Below the pieces are notes generated by a model. That model saw only the letters and a program-made list of their open reading frames with translations. It ran no database searches and was not told the origin of the DNA. A program made the translations under genes and the position numbers. Shown one piece after another: positions 1 through 12,440 of a DNA stretch of 64,000 bases. The first letter of the stretch is position 1; each line of letters opens with the position of its first letter. Source of the DNA: Fremontodendron californicum. Lineage: Eukaryota; Streptophyta; Magnoliopsida; Malvales; Malvaceae. The stretch is taken from positions 4,903,134 to 4,967,133 of the forward strand of contig JAULJL010000032.1 in the NCBI GenBank assembly GCA_030761205.1. The letters are read 5' to 3'.

Positions 1-480
1 TCATTTGCAAAATGGCCAAATCCCGGGCCTCCGATGCAATAATTCAAGAAGATAAATACCGAAAAAATAGCAAATAGACTCCAAAAATTTTTAAATCTTG
101 CAAATATTATTTTTAAATTATTTGGAATATATTGGCGAAATAAAATCTTGATTCGGAGTTCGTTTTGAAAATGGCTAAATCCCGAGCTCCTATGTAGTAA
201 TTCAAGCAGATAAATCCCGAAAAAATACCAAATGAGCTCCAAAGATTATGAAAACTTCCAGATCACACTTTTAAATTATTTGGAAGAGATTGGTGAAGAA
301 AAATCTTGATTTGGAGCTCGTTTTAAAAATGGTAAAATATGGGGGCATAAAAGGGCATTTTTGGAACAAAAAATCCAAATAAATAGCAAACGGACTCGGA
401 TAATTTTGAAAACTTTCAGAACTCAATGTTTTATTATTCTTGAAGTATTAAAAAAATAAAAATTGAATTTGGAGTCCGTT
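1..480 (+). repeat. ~150-bp degenerate tandem repeat in LTR
   Basis: About three diverged units. Each contains a 'cgaaaaaatagcaaa' core, an 'aaaacttccagatc'-like segment, a 'ttggaagagattggtgaag'-like segment and 'ggagctcgttt'. The same unit occurs at 13310-13990, 21080-21770, 39110-39760 and 60170-60800, so it is a structural part of this LTR family rather than an independent satellite. Confidence 0.75.
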
Positions 481-1399
481 TGATATTTATTTGCATCCGA
501 GGGGCAAAACGGTCATTTCACCCAAGCAATCGAAAAGGGCTTCTTTTGGCCTTTCAAAAAATCAGACTTGGGCTGGAAAAGAGTAGTGCTAGCCTGCCAG
601 GGTCCAAAGAAAAGAGGAAGCTTCTGATTTTTCAATCAAATGGCCAAGAATTAAGAGTTAGTTAGAGATTCTCTTTGATCAAGCCATGGTGATTAAGCCA
701 CATAGGCCAAGGGAGAGTGTCAACATTATTCTTGAACAGCTGTAATTTTGGACAGCTGATATGCTAATCTAAGGGTGATAATTTCATGATTTTTTCACCT
801 TGAATTATTAGCCATTTGATGGAAAATTGGTTGGGAAAAAATGACAACACCCTTGCATGAAAGAGAGGGCCATTCGGCCAGCTTAAGGGGGGAGGGCAGA
901 ATTTCATTTTGGACACTTTCATTTTGCTGATTTCTCTTAGTTTTTCTTAGTTTTTCTCTCCTTGGTTGAAAGCAAAAAGAAAAAGTTTAGAAAAGAAATG
1001 AAAGTTTGAAGAGATAAAGCTTGAAATATAGCTTCTTGAGGTTGCTCTTGAGCAGCAACTCTTGCACTTTCTTGATTTTCCATTGTTGTTTTTGCTATTT
1101 TGATTACTATTTGGTGAGTTTCCTTCTTAAATAAATGTTTTTTGTTGTTGTTCTTCTTAAGTTTTTCTTCATTTCTTTCTTAAATATTTTTTTTATACAA
1201 TTTCTCACCATGGCCGAATGGCGTACATTCTTTATTAAGGTTGTTGTTTTGTTATTTATGTTATTTTCTTTAATCTTGATGTTTTAAGTGTTATTCTACT
1301 TCATACTGGAGTCATATTTTAATTTGGTTGCTTTGTTTGTTGCCATTTATGATTTAAATATCATGTTCTTGCATTTTTTTAATTTTCTGTTTTCATAAT

Positions 1400-1930
1400 G
1401 TTTAAATTTGTTGATGTTTTATATTTAGTATATCAAGTGTTTGTGAAAATGCTTGTGTTGTGTTTGCATGATTTGAGTTTTATATTTTAGTTGAGCATGT
1501 TAGTATATCAAGTGTTTGTGAAAATGCTTGTTTGGTTTTAGTATTTCTACTTTGTGTTTGCATGTTTTGAGTGTTATATTTTATTTGAGCATGTTAGTAT
1601 ATCAAGTGTTTGTGAAAATGCCATGCTTGTTGGAGCTTGAGGCCATTCGGCTACTCCATGTGTTTTGCATTGTATATTGCATTTTTACCATGTTAGTTGG
1701 TAGGTTTTTGCATTTGCATGACATTTGATTGAGTATTTAATTTAAGTATACCAAGTGTTTGTGAAAATGCCATGCTTGTTAGGAACTATAGGCCATTCAG
1801 CCACTCCTTGTATTCTAGCATCATGGTTGCATTTTTGCTATGTTAGTTGATAGGTTAGCATTTGCATGATATTTGGTTGAGTTTTTGGTTTAAGTATGCT
1901 TTGTGTTTGTGAAAACGCCATGCATATTTT
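1400..1930 (+). repeat. Tandem repeat in LTR F, units up to ~165 bp
   Basis: The string 'caagtgtttgtgaaaatgc' recurs near 1434, 1508, 1602 and 1754, with a degenerate copy near 1900. The last units also share 'ggccattcggc' (or 'ggccattcagc') and 'catgttagttg'. Spacing grows from ~75 bp to ~165 bp, suggesting a short repeat later amplified as a longer unit. Confidence 0.7.
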
Positions 1931-3169
1931 AGTTATTAGGTTTCGTTTATTTGCCATGCATGTTCATGCATTTTAGTCCTAGGTTGCATTAAATGCCATG
2001 CAAGTTCATTTAGGTCTAGGTCATTATATGGATGCCATGCATTTTTTCATGACATTTAGGTTTAAACTCATACATTTCATGCATCATATTTGCTGTAATT
2101 TTTCATGCATTTCATGTTCATGCCACTTGAATAATGACTTAGGCCAATTAATGGTTCAAAGTCATGCTCTCTTGAGCACACTTGTGGAAAATTAAGGTTT
2201 GTCAAATTGATTATTCTACCTTTGTGATTTTTTTACTTAGCCAATTTTTATCTAACTTTCAAAAAGTCCTAGCTACTGTTTGTGAGTCATTTTGTGAATC
2301 TTAAATATTTTTACTTTGATTTTTAAATGATTTTATCAAAGGCAAAAATGTATTTTGGCAAAACAGTTTTTTTCACCCAGTACTCGTACTTTCCCGATTT
2401 TTTTGGGCATTCATATTTAATCAACAAATTAGGCTGATTTTTTCTCGTGTATTTTTACATGTCCTGAGTCTCCAGTATTGTTTTCAGAATTTTTTGAATT
2501 TTTAGAAATAGGATAAAAAATCGTGGCTTAAAACTGGACAGTGGAGTCAAAATTGAATTTAAAGAAAAATCATTTTTCTGTTTTGGTTAAGTTACTTAGA
2601 GGGGGTTGATTAGGAAGGTTAGCTACTAACTTAGGGTAGTTTCTAAGCCTTTTTAAACTCTAAAAATGATTTTTAAGTCTCGGGTTAAGGGTGGTCAAGT
2701 CTAGGATTTTAAACTTAGGAAATTAGAGCCATTTTAAAAAAGTTTAACCCAGTTTTTATTTTAACCTAAGCTTTTCCAAATTGTTTTCAAACAATCACAA
2801 AGTATTTTGGTTTTAGAATATTTAATTTGACATATTTTCCTAAGGTAGTCGGATATCTTTTTAGATATACGGATTTCCTTAATTAAAGGAAAAAATACAT
2901 TTTCGTGCATTGCATTTTCCAAATTCATGCATTTTATATAATATGTGATTTTTGCTATGATAATTTCTATGATATTGTTATGATTTTGAGTTATGTTATA
3001 TTGTTTATTATATGATTTGGAATATTTTATGATATCCTATGCTTTTTACTTGATTATTTTTTTGTTGTTATATTATTTAGCATATACTATGTTCATGCAT
3101 TATTATTTTCATTTTTATTTCATGCATAATTATATGATAGCATTATTTTATATTACATGTCATTTAAAT

Positions 3170-3440
3170 TATATGCCATATCATCCATATTTGCCATGTC
3201 ATTTAAATTATGTCATTTCATATAGAATATATTATGTTACCTAGGTCATTTCATTTAGAATATATCATATGACTTAGGATATTGCATTTCATATAGAACA
3301 TATTATGCTACCTAGGTCATTTCATTTCATTTAGAATATGTCATATAACTTAGGACATTTCATTTCATTTAGAATATGATAAGGCATTTAAATTATATCA
3401 TATCATTTAGGAAGCATTATATTATTTAGATTTTGCTATG
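3170..3440 (+). repeat. AT-rich short tandem repeat in LTR F
   Basis: Repeated 'catttcatttagaatat' and 'cctaggtcatttcattt' blocks, about 35-60 bp apart. The inverted counterpart in LTR E (57290-57720) has a cleaner ~38-bp unit. Subfamily I LTRs carry CATGCCATGTCATT-type arrays at the equivalent place. Confidence 0.7.
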
Positions 3441-4178
3441 TCATTTTATTTATGTCATGCATATACATATTCATATCTTTTAAAATGTTTTCAAAAGGAT
3501 AATGATTTTTTCAATAAAAAATAAAGATATTCCCGAGTTAAAATAATTCATGAGTTCTCTACCGGGCTTGCTGGAGGGAATATCATCAATTATCATTAAT
3601 AAAGGAATATCTTTCTTTCAAAAACGATAATGATTCGGAAAGTTTTCCAAATTAATAAAAATTTCTATATTTTGCCACGTTTGTTGAGGAATATAGGAAA
3701 ATTTTGAATTTATAAATTCCGAATCATTTTTAATTAAAAATGGAATTATTTTTTCTTTAAATTGGGAATTAACTTGAAATACTGAATTTAAAACCAACTT
3801 TACACCGAGATTTGAGATAACACACGATTAATAAGGTACCGTTTTATACCGACATTTTGGGGGTGCTAATCCTTCCCCATGCGTAATCGAGTCCCGAACC
3901 CGTTTCGTTGATTTCTCTGGTTTAAAACGCAGACTTGAAATTGGTTTTTAAAATGTTTTAATTAATTTTTAAAATATTTTATAAAACCAGTTTTAATAGG
4001 TGGCCGATCACACCTAGCTAAAAAAGATTGGTGGCGACTCAATGTCTTTTTGAGGTCATTTTCAAAACCTTAATTTTTCTAGAGGAATTTAGTCGACTTT
4101 TTCTCGATTTTTTTTAATGTCACGCTTAACGAATAATAAAGTCTTGCGATGAGACTTGTTATTTTTTAGGTTGCGACA

Positions 4179-4792
4179 CCGTCCTTTAGGTGAAAGTAAA
4201 GTAACTACGCTGTTGTGAGGTGTTAACCTCCGCATGGGCTAGCGAAACACTTCCGGAGTAGTAGACTACCTACGCTTTCGTGGGGTGATAGCCTCCGTAT
4301 AGGCCTAGGAAATATACTCTAAGAAATTGAACCCACTTTTATCGGGATGCCTTACTAGCCTTCATCGACGATAGTAAGGAGCAATTTGGAGCCTTTTTAG
4401 AACCTAATGCAACCTCATATAGTGAACCTAGGCGAAGCCATGCCGAATTTCCGTTAGAGGTACCGAAGCTAGGAATGGAGGAATGCTTCTGATCTTTTGC
4501 CATTTATTTCTACATTCTGAATAAGCATTGTAGATCGGGCAACGACGAACGTACATCGCTTGTAATAAATTTGGTATTCAGCCCCAAAGGCATTGAGATG
4601 CTTAAATAAGTAGATACTGTTGGGGCAAATGTTCATTGACTTTTTGAAATTGAAAATATAAAAATTATTTTTCAAACATTTTTTCATTTTGCACATTTCA
4701 TGCATATATGAATAGAGCATGTACATTCACGATTGTATTCTTGATCTCATGAAAATAATGTAAATTTTATTTGCATGAAAGGGGTTTAAGAT
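4179..4792 (+). other. Leader remnant of element A
   Basis: Begins 'ccgtcctttaggtg' directly after the LTR end at 4178. The same string occurs inverted inside B's leader near 34745, some 370 bp from B's LTR end. It contains two related ~60-bp segments built around 'tacgct..cgtg.ggtg' and 'cctccgtatgggc'. No ORF of note. Confidence 0.65.
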
Positions 4793-5770
4793 ATGAGGAA
4801 TGAATTGGAGAAATGAGTGTATGCTTTGGAGTGCAATCAAAAGGAATTTGGACATGAAATCCAAGAGGTGAAAGGACAACTGGCCAAATTGATAAAGATG
4901 TTTGAGGATCTTAGTAAGAGTAAGGGGGAACTTTCTCAAAGCTCTTTATCGCCCTCGGATAAACCAAAACCACCTGGTCCATACCATACAATCCCTGTTG
5001 TTTCTTGCACTTGTCAGTGCCATAAAGGATTGAACCTCGATGAAATGGTGGAAGTGGTCAAATTGGGAAGCCAAATGCCAAAGATAGAAACCTCGGATCC
5101 TGTGCCACCCCTGCAAACTGTCCCAGATCTGAAAGTATCCTCGCATTACTATTACCGCTTCGTCCTCTGGGATGACCAACACGAGGTCTTTGGGTTCCAT
5201 TCCATCACCACAAGCTGACTGTAATTCATACTTTTTCACTCATCAACCATCTCATCAAGCATCCCGGATAAGAGCCCCGAACTATGTACAACCTCTAAGG
5301 GTCTTGTGTCCAAATCCCTACCCTTACCATGCTGTTCCGCCACCTCTCCATGCAAACACTCCGGTTCGAGCCTTCGTGCCGCCATTAAGTGCTCTGACTC
5401 CTAGGCCATATGTGACTAAGAAACAGCCCAAGAATAAAACTCAAAGGCATTATGATCCCATTCAAATAAGCTACCAAGATCTTCTCCCTATATTGATCCA
5501 AGATCACCTGGTTGCCTGTGTGCCGTTGAAACCCCTGCTACCACCGTACCCCAAGTGGTATAACCTAAATGCAAGATGTGATTATCACTGAGAAATTGCT
5601 GTGCATAGCATTGAAGACTGTGAAGCCTTCAAGAGGAAAGTGCATTCTCTCATAGATGTCAAGTGGTTCGATCCAACGACACTGATTGATAGAGGACTGG
5701 GAGAGGACAATTAGGATTGGGAGATTTACGACAATGATATAGTAGAACTTTGGCCTTTTATGATGTAGTA
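4793..5770 (+). pseudogene. Gag-like fragment without capsid core (element A)
   Basis: An ATG at 4793 opens a 7-codon frame (M-R-N-E-L-E-K) that meets TGA at 4814. The same frame then continues with a predicted coiled segment like Ogre Gag N-termini (to ~4915) and a Pro/Ser-rich linker. A shift at ~5170-5220 leads into a segment ending with C-D-Y-H, a stop, then H-S-I-E-D-C (5572-5620). That is a Gag knuckle of C-X2-H-X5-H-X4-C form, followed by a basic tail. The WYNQL-type capsid domain seen in the second gag (6940-8460) is absent. It may be a duplicated, internally deleted gag. Upstream lies the leader, downstream a minisatellite. At least three disruptions make it non-functional. Confidence 0.55.
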
Positions 5771-5989
5771 GGATTTCGTCTTTTCAGTAGCCGGCTCTCA
5801 TAGCCTTAGGATGCTAGGAAAAATAAAGTGCTTGTAAAGACAGTTTTAACCACGGCTCAGATTTTGTAAACCTAGTTTATATCTTGTGAACATTGACATG
5901 GGGATGAATTGGCTATGCTTCAAATTTATGAGATGTCGATGATTAAGTTCCTCTGATTCATATTTCCTCCGTGGTGTCTTTCTCTTTGC

Positions 5990-6800
5990 ATTTGCATCTG
6001 ATCAAGTATTTGTCATACCATGCATTTCATTCTTACGTGCATCATGTTAGCATCAGGTTGCATTCATGACATACATAGTTAGCATGATTTCTCTGTATAT
6101 CCATGCATTGATTTGTTTACTCTTCACATGTATCATGTTGACATCAGGTTGCATGCATGACAAACATAATCAGCATGATTTCTCTGTATATGTTCATGCA
6201 TTGATTTGTTTATTCTTTACATGAATCATGTTGCATTCATGACAAACATGCTCAGCATGATTTTTCTATATATGTTCATGCATTAATTTATTTATTCTTT
6301 ACGTGCATCATGTTACCATCAGGTTGCATGCATGACAAACATAATCAGCATGATTTCTCTGTATATGTTCATGCATTAATTTGTTATTCTTCACATACAT
6401 CATGTTGACATCAGGTTGCATTCATGGCATACATAGTCATCATGATTTCTCTGTATATGCTCATGCATTAATTTGTCATATTGGCATTAGGTTGCATTCA
6501 TGGCATACATGGTCAGCATGATTTCTTTGTGAACACTCCGTGTCAATCATTTATTCTTTACATGCATCATATTGATATCGTGTTGCATTCATAGTATATA
6601 TGATCATTCATTGGAAAATGCATCTGGATCATACATGGTAATTCATTGCATATATCCATGCATTGATTTTTCTTATTTCTTTACATGCATCATATGGGTA
6701 TCATCTTGCATTTATAACATATATAGTCAGCATATTTCCACTGTATGTGTCTATACATCACTTTGTTTATTCTTCACATGCATCAAATTGCATTCATGAC
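5990..6800 (+). repeat. Minisatellite, ~80-93-bp unit, between the two gag relics
   Basis: Eight to nine diverged copies, each with 'catcatgtt.(acatcagg)ttgcattcatgac', 'cagcatgatttctctgtata' and 'tcatgcatt.atttgtt'. 'Catgtt' anchors fall near 6043, 6134, 6227 and 6308 (91, 93 and 81 bp). Element B has no comparable array in its ORF1-gag spacer (31890-32200). Short ORFs crossing it are by-products. Confidence 0.8.
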
Positions 6801-6939
6801 CTTCATGGTTCATTCATCATGAAACACATTTGGAGGAATAAAACAGAAATTGGCTTGGTTTCAGGAGTTGTTGAAGAAATTTCTTTTTCAATCAGAGGTA
6901 TAAGAAGTACTGAGCACTTTTATAATATAGGCTAGAGCT

Positions 6940-8460
6940 ATGGAGAATGAACAAGTTGCCTGAATTGAAATAATGGAAAAGGTACAGGAAACATTGCGAG
7001 AACAGTTGGAAAAATCTCAAGCAGAATCTAGAGATCAAATGACTAAATTGATGGAGCTAGTGTCCGCCACGATCAAAGGAAAGGGATAGCTGAGAATTTG
7101 ACCGCCAAAGAAGGGTCTGGGACACAAAGGGGTCAGAATGAGGTCGTAATATCAGGTGTCCAGTCTTTTCAAAACACAGTTAATCTCTTCAACATCCTGA
7201 ACTTAGATGATCCAGGTGAACAGGCAAAAAGGAAAATGGTTGCGTTGAATGGGGCTGAGTCGGCAGATTCCCAAGGGAAATATTAGCTGATAGATGAAAG
7301 GCTTTAGGCATTAGAAAGCACAGATGTATTTGGGAGTGTTGATGCAAATGAACGCTGCTTGGTCCTCGATTTAGTCATTCCCCCTAAATTCAAGGTTCCT
7401 AATTTTGAGAAATATGATGGGAAAACCGATCCGTCAGCTCATATCACTATGTTCTGCCGAAAAATGATGGGCCATACAGATAATGATAAGCTTTTGATCC
7501 ACTGCTTTCAGGATAGCCTCAACGGATCCGTAATTAGGTGGTATAATCAATTGAGCAAGGATCGGATTCACTCTTGGATTGATTTGGCTAATGTATTTTT
7601 AAGCCAATACAAGCATGTGATTGATATGGTGCCTGACCGTCTCACTTTGCAGAATATGGATAAAAAGGTTACTGAGAGCTTCAAAGAGTATGCTCAGAGG
7701 TGGAGGAACATGGCCACCCAAGTACGACCGCTCCTGACTCAAAAGGAAACCATTGTCCTTTTTGTGAATACACTGCGGGCCTCGTACTATGATAGACTCG
7801 TCTGCAATGCCACAAAGAATTTTTCGGATATGGTAATCTCCGGGGAAATGATTGAGAATGCTATCAAGACTGGGAAACTCGAAGGAGATAAAACATCTAA
7901 TGCAGAGAGAAACATGACACCCAAAGAGAAAGAGAAAGATGTCCAAGCTATGGGAGGCTTTGCTCCGTATCTTCAGGCCCTCTCATACCAATTATCTTGT
8001 CTTTCTATGAACAACATATCCCAAGGTTCATACTTACACCTGATGACCTCTCAGAATCCAGCAAATCTTCAACCTCTTGTTATCCAGAAGAAGCCGAAGA
8101 ACATCCGAAAAAGGGATCGGTTTGAGCCACTCCCCTTGTCTTACTCTGAACTATTGCCCCAGCTGGTCGAAGAGCAACTCCTCATTAAAGTTCCAGTGGA
8201 GCCTATCCAACCCCCATATCCGAGCTGGTATGACGAGAATGCATATTGTGATTACATTTCGGGATTCGAGGATATTCCACAGAAAATTGCATATGTCTAA
8301 AACGGAAGGTTCAAGCACTCATCAATAAAGGGCAGTTAGATGTGGGGAAGAAACAAAGGTCAGAAAACGTAGAGAATTCTTTAAATAGGAATGATGAGAC
8401 CATTGTGGATGTCATAATAGGGGAGGAAGATGAAAAGGTTGAAAAGAGTACCGAGGAATA
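6940..8460 (+). pseudogene. gag: Ogre-type gag, decayed (element A)
   Basis: Gag forms the particle that packages element RNA. The frame starts at ATG 6940 (M-E-N-E-Q-V-A) and meets TGA at codon 8. It then continues with a Glu/Gln-rich coiled N-terminus also present in B's gag (shared core E-K-S-Q-A-E-S-R-D-Q-M). Further stops occur near 7087, 7286 and 7305. A long open stretch (7359-8300, 313 codons) carries the retrotransposon capsid domain, including F-E-K-Y-D-G, H-C-F-Q-D-S-L and W-Y-N-Q-L. A -1/+1 shift near 8270 separates C-D-Y from S-T-E-N-C of the terminal knuckle. The final frame ends at TAG 8460 with an acidic tail. Protease should follow but does not. Confidence 0.8.
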
Positions 8461-9290
8461 GCCAGTTTGAATTATGGGAAAACATGTCAAGAGGGGAGTT
8501 TTTATGCATGTAGTTCTATGCCTCATGATGAAAACACTTGTCTTATGTTGACATCCATATAAATTAAATGAATTTTGAATGCTTTTGTGTTTATTGTGTT
8601 CTAACAATAACTGAATGTGCAAAAACAAGCATTAAGGAAGTTCTAATAATGGACAGTCTCTAGAAAATTGATGATCATTATTAGAAATGACCCAATACCC
8701 GTCCCCCTCTCTTTTGGTCTTTCTTATGCCTAAATCCCTTGAAACGACACCACTTGAAAGACCTAATGCTTCAAGCAATATGAATGATTGAACTTCATAA
8801 ACCATTGTCACTAAGCAAGGATGTAGATCCTAGTTTAGGCTATGAGCAAAGGAACAAAACTTTTTGAAAATTTTCCAAGCTCCCTGGAAACTCGAACAAA
8901 TGAGATATTCTTTCAGGAATCTAGTAATTTGATGTGTGTCAAGGTCGTGATAAAACCATTCACATCCTTTCCAAATAACCACAAAACACCAATTGCCCAA
9001 ACATCACTTCATAATTCACACTTCGAGGCACAATGACCAAACCAGATTATCCCATGTCCCAGAGAAAACCTGTTTTTGGGTTATATTTTCTTTGTCACTT
9101 CAAACAAACTCAAGATTGAAACTCAGCCTTTTCAATATAAACCTAGACTTTCGATGTTCTTCGTAATGATACAAATTCCCAAGGTTAATCAAATTGGGGC
9201 ATCATATGTAGAAATGATGGATATGTGGTGAATAAGGATAGATTAACGCATGAATCACTAGGACATGCAACACAAAAAAAGAAAAAAAGA
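8461..9290 (+). other. Unassigned internal sequence of element A
   Basis: Lies where pol should be. I find no RT, RNase H or integrase motif in any frame. The start resembles spacer after gag, and the right edge joins sequence homologous to B's post-pol region. The 64-codon ORF at 8842-9036 has no recognisable domain and I do not call it. Confidence 0.4.
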
Positions 9291-10919
9291 AAATTGTGAT
9301 ATCATGCATATGAGAATTCGGATGATTCCAAGTGCAAAATGAAATTCTGATTATCTATTCCCCCTTGGGGATTGCTATTCAATGAGAATATTTATGCTTG
9401 ATATGAGAAATGACCATCTTTCATATCCCTTTCACAAAAAGAAATTATCCATAGTCACCCCTTTTGAGCCGAAAGAATTCTTTCTTCTTTGAACCCTGAT
9501 CAAGGATCGCCCTCTAAACTGGGGGGCAAATGTGAGGAAAGATCTTCTCAAAGATCACTGAGAAATGGATCCTAACTCAAAGACAGATACAAAGCAAATT
9601 GAGCTCCCAAATAAATACGGGCTCACTCTGTCGAAATGAAGATGCAAAAGGAAAAGGAAAAAGAGGAAAAGATGGCGAAATGAAAGCCAAGAACAAAAGA
9701 AAAGAAAAGGAAAGGAAAACACACACACAAAAAATGTGTGAAAAAATATGGCAAATGAAAGCCAAAAACAAAGAAGAAAAGAAACAAAAGTCAAAAGAAG
9801 GAAAGAAAAAGTCCATAAAGGAAATACTTTAAAGGGAATCCTCCTCAAGAAATGATCCTTGATCTAATTACCCTCAAACACATATTTTGGGCTTATTTTA
9901 TCCTTTCTTTTTGAACCCCGAACCATGGCCTACACTACGTGCTTAAAACGTCTATTTTGATCAAGCATTAATATTTAACTTGAAGGGTTTTTCCTCAGAT
10001 TTTATCCCATCTTATCGAATTATCATTTCACTATGGAAGTATTTAGAATTCCCAATTGCATGGTAGAACAATAAAAAAATGGAAAGAATAGGACTCTAGG
10101 GCGAAAACCCAAAAATGGGCGGTCTAGAGTAAAATAGGAATTTTTGATGCCATCCATGTTAGTGTCGGTGCCATAAAGAGAAGGTCATCTTGAAGAAATC
10201 GAGGAACATCTAGGAATTCTTGTACCTGCCAAATTGCCTGCTCTCATTTGGAGGATTGACTTAAAAAATTGAGACTTTTTCCCTCCAAAATTAACTTTCC
10301 AGTTTAAACATCTCGACCAATCTTGATGCTTGTCAAAATGCCATGTTTTGGAAACTAAAAGAATGTTGAATTTGTTTGATTCTCAAGGAATTTGTATTTA
10401 TAAAACCTGTTTCATTTGTGAGCCTAGAAGGACATACATTTTTGTTGCGAAGTTTTCTTCGATCAACCAAACTCCTGTTGTATTAAGCCTTTCAATTCAA
10501 GTTGAAAAACCCAAATTGACATTCCTAACAGTGATCATCAGTCTTCAAGAGATTCGTATATCACACATTTCGGGGTTAATATTTTTGGCTCAAAAATTTT
10601 CATTAAATGAGCAAATTTTTTCAAAATGGGAAAACAAATAAAAATATTTTTGAAATAACCATTTTTGATGTTGACATGAGATAAGGGTTTTTTTAACCAA
10701 AGGTATGGGACTACTGAGGTAGATCTTCACTCTAAAAATTATGAAGAAATAATGAACATCTGGCTCAGACTTCTGTCGATAAGAGTCTGAAAACAATTGG
10801 GGAAAAGAGATAGCCAAAGATTGAAAAGGAAATGATCTCTTATGGGGCATGAGGATTCAAGATATACTCTGATTTGAAAAGGAAAGGCTAAGCCAAAATC
10901 TAGAAAAATAATCGAAGAC
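9291..10919 (+). other. 3' noncoding region of element A
   Basis: Matches the region downstream of B's pol in inverted form, for example the 'tgatcaaggat..ccctctaaactgg' segment near 9500 against 24400. Includes a purine-rich AAG/GAAA stretch (9640-9820), mirrored by pyrimidine-rich tracts at 24170-24350 and 63850-63960. Lys/Glu-rich ORFs across it are composition artefacts. Confidence 0.6.
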
Positions 10920-11580
10920 GTTGGCTTCATTCATGAGCACTTACCTCTTTATTGAGCTTTGCATCTGCACCATGTCAGCAAGCATTTGCATTATTCATGG
11001 GTACTTGCATTTGCACTATTCCATGAGCATCTACATTTTACCATTACAGTTACATCTTTCATGGATATTATGCATTTGTGTCATCTCAAGAAATTGCATC
11101 TTTTCTAGGATCATTGCATCTTCATCATTTTGTGGCAACTGCAGTCACACCATTCATGGACTACTTACATGAACACGATTCATAGGGGCATCTACATATT
11201 TTCATGAAGCATTTGCATCATTATTGATTTTTGCATTTGCATCATTTAGAAGCATTCGTACATTGTCAATCTTTGCATTTGCATCATTCAGAAGCATTTG
11301 CATAATGTCGATCTTTGCATCTACATCATTCTATGAAGTAGTTGCAGCATTCGAGGATACTCACATTTGCACCATGAAGCCTTTGCATCTTGTTCAATCT
11401 CTTCATCAGCATAAATAAGCATTTGCACAAAATTGATCTTTGCATCTGCATCGAGAAGCATTTGCATCAATCCCAGACATTTGCAGTTGCATCATGAAGC
11501 ATGTGCGTCTTGTTTTAGCTCTGCATTTGCATCAACTAAAGACATTTGCATCATGAAGCATTTACATCTTCTCTCAAAGC
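10920..11580 (+). repeat. Short degenerate 'catttgcatc' repeat block
   Basis: Irregular repetition of 'gcatttgcatcat', 'gaagcatttgcatc' and 'atctttgcatctgcatc' over ~650 bp. Units are ~25-45 bp and poorly conserved. It lies upstream of the cleaner 66-bp array in A's 3' region. Confidence 0.65.
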
Positions 11581-11599
11581 CTTCAGGTAAAATTTCAAC

Positions 11600-12140
11600 A
11601 CATTTTCAAAAACTATGGATAAGTCATCTGGACACCATATTCAGAAAATACCCTTGGCTTCACCCAGGTATCTTTCTCGACTTTTGGTTTCACCCAGGTC
11701 ATTTTAACTTCTAGCTTCATCCAGATCTTTCTCGACATTTGGCTTCACCCAGGTCATATCAATATCTGGCTTCATCCAGATCTTTTTCGACTTCTAGTTT
11801 CTCCCAAGTCATCTCATTTGAAAATTATCTATGGTTTCACATAGATAACTTTTTGACTTCTGGTTCCGCCCAAGTCATCTCATTTCAAAATTATCTATGG
11901 TTTCTCTTAGATAACTTTTCGACTTTTGGTCCGGCCCAAGTCATCTCATTTGAAAATTATCTATGGTTTTGCCTAGATAACTTTTCGACTTCTAGTTCCG
12001 CCCAAGTCATCTTATTTGAAAATTATCTATGGTTTCGTCTAGATAACTTTTCGACTTCTGGTTTCGCCCAAGTCATCTCATTTGAAAATTATCTTTGGTA
12101 TCCCCTATATGACTTTTCGATCTATGGATTCGCCTAGGCC
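11600..12140 (+). repeat. 66-bp minisatellite in 3' region of element A
   Basis: The anchor 'aaattatctatggttt' recurs at about 11822, 11888, 11954 and 12020, with a diverged copy at 12086, giving a 66-bp period. More diverged units ('cttcacccaggtcat') precede it from ~11640. Because 66 is a multiple of three, it creates a 132-codon open frame (11739-12137) that I regard as non-genic. It holds the same place as the 45-bp array of B and the 71-bp array of E but is unrelated in sequence. Confidence 0.85.
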
Positions 12141-12164
12141 TTTTTAGTTTCTAGTTTCGCCAGT

Positions 12165-12440
12165 AAAATCACACCAACATAAGCTAAGGACCTAGGATTT
12201 CTGCCGAGGTATTATCTTCTCTTGCAAATCGAACTCATTTCCTTAAGATGGGTCGAGCCTTGATTAGTCATGGAACTTAATTTAAGGATAAATCTATTTT
12301 TAAACAAATCCACACCAAGATAAGGCCCCGGGACTTCCGTCGAGGTATTTTCTTCTCTTGCAGATCGAACTCATTTCCTTAAGACGGGTCGAGCCTTGAA
12401 TAGTCAGGGAACTTAATTTAAGGACAAATTTCTTTTATTT
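12165..12440 (+). repeat. Two ~140-bp direct repeats upstream of PPT (element A)
   Basis: Two copies share 'gaggtatt.tcttctcttgca', 'cgaactcatttccttaaga' and 'gggtcgagccttga.tagtca'. Inverted homologues occur in B (22380-22590) and E (61750-61830), so this block is a conserved part of the Ogre 3' region. Confidence 0.7.

Larger units (their letters stand above)
1..4178 (+). mobile_element. Ogre/Tat-type LTR, subfamily II, 3' part (element F)
   Basis: This is the 3' four-fifths of a ~5-kb LTR whose start lies left of the window. It aligns by eye, inverted, with 56584-60670. Both copies stop matching their surroundings at the same base: here GTTGCGACA at 4178, there TGTCGCAACC at 56584. That fixes the LTR end as CA. 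Landmarks in order are a ~150-bp degenerate repeat (1-480), repeats of ~165 bp (1400-1930), an AT-rich block with short repeats (2890-3480), and a conserved terminal part with GGTGGCCGATCACACC near 4006. The sequence after 4178 matches the middle of element B's leader, not its LTR-PBS junction. F is therefore better read as an LTR inserted into A's leader than as A's own 5' LTR. Confidence 0.8.

Noticed and set aside
5990..6800. CRISPR-like regular repeats
   Set aside because: Repeats are directly adjacent and diverged, with no unique spacers of constant length. It is a minisatellite inside a plant retrotransposon.
9555..9848. Lys/Glu-rich (plus) and Phe/Leu-rich (minus) ORFs
   Set aside because: Purine-rich tract in the 3' noncoding region; both strands open by composition only.
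11739..12137. 132-codon repetitive ORF
   Set aside because: Product of the 66-bp minisatellite, also divisible by three. The unit is not conserved in the other Ogre elements.
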